From positions 1 to 40,284 of IMG/VR virus record IMGVR_UViG_3300008117_000309: DNA of 40,284 nucleotides. The stretch is one strand, 5' to 3'. The notes under the pieces were generated by a model. The model saw nothing but the letters and a program-made list of their open reading frames with translations, was not told where the DNA came from and ran no database searches. The position numbers and the translations under genes are program-made. How positions within the stretch are numbered: position 1 is the first letter of the stretch; every line of letters starts with the position of its first letter. The stretch is from a virus. Below, one piece after another: positions 36,527-40,284 of the stretch.

Positions 36527-36778
36527 ATGACTCCAGAAGAGCAACAAGCAAACTTAAAAATTCAAAAAGAAATGGATGAGGTCATCAAAGACCTTGAAGC
36601 TCAAAACATTTCGCTCGATGTTGTTGAGGAAACTGGCTTGGGAGACTTGGTGGAAAACGTGCTAACAAAGTTTGGCATCACAGAAGAAAAGTTTAAATCT
36701 TGGTTTAACCTCAAAGAGTGTGGGTGTTCAAAACGCAAAAAGTATTTAAATAAAATAGTATCTTGGAAGAAAAAATAA
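36527..36778 (+). CDS. Small conserved phage protein
   Basis: An 83-residue protein, acidic at first and basic at the end, with ITEEKFKSWFNLKECGCSKR near the C-terminus; a GCSKRKKYLNK-type tail is common in small phage proteins of unknown role. It starts one base after the protease stop. Confidence 0.72.
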   Translation: MTPEEQQANLKIQKEMDEVIKDLEAQNISLDVVEETGLGDLVENVLTKFGITEEKFKSWFNLKECGCSKRKKYLNKIVSWKKK

Positions 36779-36782
36779 AATT

Positions 36783-37355
36783 ATGAAAACATTGCTTACG
36801 TTATTTTTTTTACTGACAGCAAGCGTCACAACAGCTTATGCTGATATTTTGCTCGGAGCGCCTGGCATAAGTATTGGCTCACGAATCGCTACTAAGGTTC
36901 CATTTCAAATTGATTACACATTATCAAATTCATATAGATTTATTTTTTATGGTATTCAAGCTAAAGGCGATACGCTAGGTGCTCAAGGTTATTCTGGCAT
37001 AACTGGTAATGGTGGTCAATTTCACTTAAAAGCCTCCGTTTCAAGTAGTGCAAAAGAATTTGAAAAAGCTGGATTGCTTGAGTTTCGCAATATTCAAGAT
37101 TTTAATCTATCTCCGATACAAACACTATTAATTTATCCTGCCGCTGTTTTTCAATCAAGCGATCATCCGATTGAAATTGTTTTGAAATGGAGTGGAGAGG
37201 GAAACGCGCATAAACCAAATGGAGTTTTTAATATTTTAGGAGAGTATCAAAAAGACCCGCCAATTCCAACTGGTTCAATTATTTTTAATCTTGGCAATTT
37301 AGCAATTGAAGGTGAAAGCAACCCAGAAGCCTCTATAAAAGTCATCCGAGATTAA
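36783..37355 (+). CDS. Secreted protein
   Basis: A 190-residue protein with a clear signal peptide (MKTLLTLFFLLTASVTTAYA, cleavage after Ala20). The mature part is Ser/Gly-rich and beta-rich with no recognised domain. It is adjacent to a second secreted protein and the two are probably co-expressed. Surface display, periplasmic function or superinfection exclusion are possible roles; none is shown. Confidence 0.78.
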   Translation: MKTLLTLFFLLTASVTTAYADILLGAPGISIGSRIATKVPFQIDYTLSNSYRFIFYGIQAKGDTLGAQGYSGITGNGGQFHLKASVSSSAKEFEKAGLLEFRNIQDFNLSPIQTLLIYPAAVFQSSDHPIEIVLKWSGEGNAHKPNGVFNILGEYQKDPPIPTGSIIFNLGNLAIEGESNPEASIKVIRD

Positions 37356-37356
37356 A

Positions 37357-38403
37357 ATGAAAATATTATTTTTTTGCTTGCTCACTGTATCATTGCTCGC
37401 ACAAAACACGGAATCTTGGGTGCGTCAAACCGATTTATCCACTGGACAAATTTACGACACATTTATTGATGAAAAAAGCGGCAAATACATAACTCCGCTA
37501 AAAATAAACAAAGAAGGGGCAATGTTTGAACTCTTTGCTCGCGGCACAGCATGGGACAATAATATTTATTTGCTTGACACTAAAATAGTTGGAACTTATA
37601 ACCCGCAAGTGGTTGTTGACATTGTTTCGGAAGACCCTTACTTAAAAGGTGAAGCGAATAGCTTAACTTATGTTAAACGCACTCGCGCAGATCGTCCGTT
37701 TGCTGTTAATATACAAGTTCAAGGATTGGCGGGTAATGAATTAACAACAAAATATATATATTTTAATGTTCAAGGTAAAAATTATGATGCAAAAACATAC
37801 TCTTCTCTTAACAGAGAACAATATTTGATTGAAGAAAGCAATCTTACAAACGGAACATATAATTTAAATCCATTGTATCATCAGCTTACTTCACCAACAA
37901 TAAGTTCAGGCAATGGAGAACAAACTTTTACATTTGTTCGTTATTCATCCTACAATGTTCCTGATACTGTTCTAGCGCAGCCTAAAATAGAAATTTGGCC
38001 ATTAGCTTCTGCCACTATAAATAACATCACACCTAAACAGGTTTTTATTGATCGCATTCCTTCTATTATTATTGAATTTAATCACTTATATCCCGATTCT
38101 CATACCTTTATCCAGATTTATAAAGGCAATCAAGTTCTTGGAACTAAAGGTAAAATAGTGGACGGAACCGAAATAAAATTTGGTTCTTATTACAACCAAA
38201 CAGACGAAGCTACAAACATACCTCAAAATTTAACATTAACTATTAATGATTTATCAAATTATGCATCAGCAGATGGCTTATACACTCTTGAAGTGATTAC
38301 GCATACGCCATTTTTTAATCGCACAATGGAGCGTTTAAAATATATCACTTTTGAAGTTGATAGAGTAATTAGTTCGAGAGGTAGATTTAGCACGCTGGAA
38401 TAA
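37357..38403 (+). CDS. Secreted beta-rich protein
   Basis: A 348-residue protein with a signal peptide (MKILFFCLLTVSLLA, cleavage near Gln16). The mature part starts with ESWVRQTDLSTGQIYDTFID and appears wholly beta, with two or more possible Ig-like modules (GYP-poor, Asn/Thr-rich; e.g. RIPSIIIEFNHLYPDSHTF at about 227-245). It begins one base after the upstream gene's stop. No family recognised. Likely acts outside the cytoplasm with its neighbour. Confidence 0.78.
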   Translation: MKILFFCLLTVSLLAQNTESWVRQTDLSTGQIYDTFIDEKSGKYITPLKINKEGAMFELFARGTAWDNNIYLLDTKIVGTYNPQVVVDIVSEDPYLKGEANSLTYVKRTRADRPFAVNIQVQGLAGNELTTKYIYFNVQGKNYDAKTYSSLNREQYLIEESNLTNGTYNLNPLYHQLTSPTISSGNGEQTFTFVRYSSYNVPDTVLAQPKIEIWPLASATINNITPKQVFIDRIPSIIIEFNHLYPDSHTFIQIYKGNQVLGTKGKIVDGTEIKFGSYYNQTDEATNIPQNLTLTINDLSNYASADGLYTLEVITHTPFFNRTMERLKYITFEVDRVISSRGRFSTLE

Positions 38404-38419
38404 TATATTGAGAAAAATC

Positions 38420-38447
38420 TTGACAGCGGCCAAGACCTCTCCATAAT
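38420..38447 (+). promoter_or_regulatory. Class 1 promoter for 38454
   Basis: TTGACA, 16 bp, CATAAT, then 6 bases to the ATG. Confidence 0.82.
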
Positions 38448-38453
38448 GAGAGC

Positions 38454-38690
38454 ATGAACAAACAGCCGACCAAAGCTCTCTCTAAACTCAATGAGAACGC
38501 TTCTTTGAGCAGAATCAATGACGCATTTCGCCCCTATGATTCCATGATCAGCTTGCGTTACTTTGGCGAATATGCTGAAAATGCCATCTTTCTTGGCGCA
38601 GAAGCAACCTGTCAGTGGAAAATCGTTCAAGACTCTCAAGGATGCTGGTGTTTAATTCCTAAAACTGTTAAAAAACAAATAGATCAATGA
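38454..38690 (+). CDS. Hypothetical protein
   Basis: A 78-residue protein (MNKQPTKALSKLNENASLSR at the start), unrecognised. A promoter with CATAAT ending 6 bases before the ATG is present at 38420-38447. It overlaps the next gene by 4 bp (ATGA). Confidence 0.7.
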   Translation: MNKQPTKALSKLNENASLSRINDAFRPYDSMISLRYFGEYAENAIFLGAEATCQWKIVQDSQGCWCLIPKTVKKQIDQ

Positions 38691-38872
38691 ACGAAGATAG
38701 TCCTATTATTTTTGCGATGGTAGCAACAATGGCACTGATTTTTGGAGGCGTGCTTAGTTGGTGCATTTGTTCAGACTCTTGGCGGCAAGAACTTGTTGAC
38801 AAAGGTTTTGCAGAGTGGCAAATTGTCGCAGGAACTAAAGAAGTTGAATTTAAATGGAAAGAAAACAAATGA
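38687..38872 (+). CDS. Small membrane protein
   Basis: A 61-residue protein with one membrane helix (IIFAMVATMALIFGGVLSWC, residues 7-26) and a soluble tail. ATGA overlaps on both sides link it to its neighbours. Unrecognised. Confidence 0.66.
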   Translation: MNEDSPIIFAMVATMALIFGGVLSWCICSDSWRQELVDKGFAEWQIVAGTKEVEFKWKENK

Positions 38873-39093
38873 AACAATACTCCCTCTCCCCCAAATACGA
38901 AATCTTTGACCACACTACTGACCCGCCAATAAAAACATTTATTGTTTGCGATGACCCTGATGGTTTAGACTGTGTTTGCTTGCAAAAAAGTGATGGAGAA
39001 ATGGAATTTATTCCTCCAGACATGGCTTTGCTACTGGCAGAAGCAATGATTAAAATGGCTGAACACCTTAAAAATCATGATAAAATCTCTTGA
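38869..39093 (+). CDS. Hypothetical protein
   Basis: A 74-residue protein starting at the ATG in the ATGA overlap at 38869; it is acidic (CDDPDGLDCVCLQKSDGEME) and ends in a helix. Unrecognised. The TGA stop lies inside the next -35 box (TTGACT). Confidence 0.68.
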   Translation: MKQYSLSPKYEIFDHTTDPPIKTFIVCDDPDGLDCVCLQKSDGEMEFIPPDMALLLAEAMIKMAEHLKNHDKIS

Positions 39094-39117
39094 CTAACTT
39101 GAGGCAATCACTATAAT
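39090..39117 (+). promoter_or_regulatory. Class 1 promoter for 39124
   Basis: TTGACT, 16 bp, TATAAT, then 6 bases to the ATG. The -35 contains the preceding gene's TGA stop. Confidence 0.82.
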
Positions 39118-39123
39118 AAAAAC

Positions 39124-39345
39124 ATGAAAGCAACTCTTGAATTTGAACTGCCGCAAGACTCTGGAGAGCATCAAACAGCCCTTGACGGCTGGAAATGGCG
39201 CATGATTGTGAACGAAACGCTCGAAAATCTTCGCCATGATTTAAAATATAATAATGATTTAAACTCTGAAACAGTTAGAAACCTTGAAAGCGTGCGAGCT
39301 TTCATCTTTCAAAGAATGACGGAAGAGAATCTTTGCTTGGAGTAA
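39124..39345 (+). CDS. Hypothetical protein
   Basis: A 73-residue protein (MKATLEFELPQDSGEHQTAL, then DGWKWRMIVNETLENLRHDL). This DGxxW pattern is common in small phage proteins near replication genes, but no function is known. Promoter TTGACT-16-TATAAT with 6 bases to the ATG. Confidence 0.72.
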   Translation: MKATLEFELPQDSGEHQTALDGWKWRMIVNETLENLRHDLKYNNDLNSETVRNLESVRAFIFQRMTEENLCLE

Positions 39346-39349
39346 AGAT

Positions 39350-39511
39350 ATGAACATGCCTCACCACTCCAATATTCGAATCGTTCCCCATTCGAATGTT
39401 TCTCGCGAAAGAAAAGAAACTGAACACTCAATCGAGTCTGTATGTGTGGCAATTTTTGGCGGAATTTTATTGTTTTTAATCTGTTTGGCAGCATCAAGGA
39501 GAAAAGATTAG
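39350..39511 (+). CDS. Small membrane protein
   Basis: A 53-residue protein: hydrophilic, His/Arg-rich N-terminus, then one membrane helix (VCVAIFGGILLFLICLAAS, residues 31-49) and a basic end. Starts 4 bases after the preceding stop. Unrecognised. Confidence 0.6.
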   Translation: MNMPHHSNIRIVPHSNVSRERKETEHSIESVCVAIFGGILLFLICLAASRRKD

Positions 39512-39644
39512 ATAATAAATAATGCCTTAAAACACCCGAAAAAAAACATCCTGGCGCAATTTGTAATGATTTCTTAATGAATCTCCACATTTTTGCCGCA
39601 TTGTGTAATATTATAATGCTATTATAAACCAATTAAAACAACAA

Positions 39645-39842
39645 ATGAAATTTTTAGGAAAGCTACTTTGTAAATTTTTAACCTACTGGTTCACAAGCAA
39701 GAGAGAAAGAGAGTCTGAATTGAGTAAATGCTTGCGGTGTTTAGAGCCTCAAAAACTCCCTCAAAACAACAAAGTTTATAGCCGCAAAAAGCCCAAATAT
39801 CGCCCTAAGAAAAGAAAGAATTTTGGTGCCAAGAAGGACTGA
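39645..39842 (+). CDS. Small basic protein
   Basis: A 65-residue, strongly basic protein with two Cys (KCLRCLEP) and a Lys/Arg-rich tail (SRKKPKYRPKKRKNFGAKKD) fit for nucleic acid binding. AT-rich -10-like boxes (TATAAA, preceded 16 bp earlier by TTGTGT) lie upstream. The 133 bases before it are AT-rich with no other gene. Confidence 0.6.
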   Translation: MKFLGKLLCKFLTYWFTSKRERESELSKCLRCLEPQKLPQNNKVYSRKKPKYRPKKRKNFGAKKD

Positions 39843-40103
39843 GTTTTTCCTTGATTATCAAGGAGAAATGCCCTTGTGGGCGTTTGGATTTTAAAGGGTA
39901 AGATAGTGCCAAGCTCACTGACCACTGTATAGGTAGAATACAAGATAGATGTAAGAAACATATAAGGGATATATAGAAGAGATAAGAGAAAAAGAAAAGA
40001 CATTATTGAGTGTTTTGTGATGAAAATTGTGGGGGGAAGCTTCCACGGCAATTTAAATGTATTAAATATTCCAATTTCTTTAACAAGTCCCAAGTTTTTT
40101 TTG

Positions 40104-40132
40104 TTGACAAAAGTGTTATTCTACCCTATAAT
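40104..40132 (+). promoter_or_regulatory. Class 1 promoter in right-end region
   Basis: TTGACA, 17 bp, TATAAT (both perfect). No ATG lies close by; the nearest open frame starts at 40215. It may drive a small RNA or a gene with a long leader. Confidence 0.8.
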
Positions 40133-40214
40133 AAAACACAATTCTCACAAAATCTGAACCCATTCGGACCAAATAAAGAATTTTTGAACCATTTCCACCC
40201 AAATAAGAACATTT

Positions 40215-40284
40215 ATGAGATGCAGCACACTGCTCTGCGGAGCGCCAGCAGAATACATTCATCGCGCAACAAAAGAAAAAAAAT
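40215..40284 (+). CDS. Possible CDS start, cut by window edge
   Basis: An ATG opens a frame (MRCSTLLCGAPAEYIHRATK...) that runs to the end of the window, downstream of the promoter at 40104. Only 23 residues are visible, so it cannot be judged. A small hairpin GCTC/GAGC lies inside it. Confidence 0.3.
   Translation, partial: MRCSTLLCGAPAEYIHRATKEKK

Larger units (their letters stand above)
39843..40284. other. Mostly non-coding right end with hairpins, promoter and imperfect direct repeat
   Basis: No convincing gene fills these 442 bases. They hold a hairpin CCTTGA/TCAAGG (39850-39864), a hairpin GCCC/GGGC (39870-39881), a purine-rich tract (39940-40005) and a promoter (40104-40132). An imperfect direct repeat of about 25 bp is at 40155-40180 and 40185-40209 (TGAACC-ATT...CC-AAATAA). 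A weak 45-codon ORF (40020-40157, starting MKIVGGSFHGNL) spans the promoter and is doubtful. Confidence 0.6.

Noticed and set aside
40155-40209. CRISPR-like repeat
   Set aside because: Only two imperfect copies with a 4-bp gap; no array.

Overview
The window is a stretch of a large, AT-rich tailed-phage genome (Caudoviricetes). A lambda-type tail-tip module (L, K, I, J) sits on the minus strand at the left end. The rest is mostly tightly packed small plus-strand genes with ATGA-type overlaps, plus rIIA/rIIB homologues, an amidase endolysin, YopX-family proteins, an ECF-like sigma factor, ThyX and two tRNA genes. The best host clue is a DUF1549/DUF1553 lipoprotein-type gene followed by a Tat-targeted DUF1501 gene. 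These families are typical of Planctomycetota and Verrucomicrobiota, so a PVC-group host is inferred, not proven.

Layout. 1-6396 (minus): a fibre-like repeat protein (cut by the window edge) and tail genes J, I, K, L. 6395-14707 (plus): a possible nuclease, sulfotransferase, glycosyltransferase-like protein, sigma factor, small kinase-like protein, UV-damage endonuclease, ThyX, a dual-specificity-type phosphatase and a small membrane protein, closed by a hairpin terminator. 14750-16280: a divergent pair, a gluzincin-like protein and a prolyl-4-hydroxylase-like oxygenase. 16353-22002: a run of small, mostly unknown genes with a macrodomain protein, ending at tRNA-Tyr. 22100-23446 (minus): a virion protein. 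23537-26513: rIIA and rIIB. 26552-28300 (minus): a seven-repeat surface or fibre protein. 28376-31385: the DUF1549/DUF1553 and DUF1501 pair. 31426-35854: Dps-like protein, a structured RNA candidate, endolysin, YopX pair and P-loop kinase. 35936-40284: tRNA-Leu, a matrixin-like protease, two secreted proteins, small genes and a mostly non-coding right end.

The most unusual property is how genes are started. About fifteen plus-strand starts are preceded by TTGACA-type -35 and TATAAT-type -10 boxes, nearly always 16 bp apart, with the -10 usually ending only 5-9 bp before the ATG. This implies leaderless or almost leaderless mRNAs. In six cases the TGA stop of the upstream gene lies inside the next gene's -35 box. 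A second set, upstream of virion, lysis-type and surface genes, lacks the TTGACA box and instead carries AAGTG directly before the -10 (AAGTGTAA, then about 8 nt, then ATG). I read these as two temporal promoter classes, both leaderless. Shine-Dalgarno sequences are rare. The second notable item is a previously unassigned, heavily base-paired RNA candidate at 32224-32449 between an unknown gene and the endolysin.

Many functions are inferred from motifs read by eye; no database search was possible.
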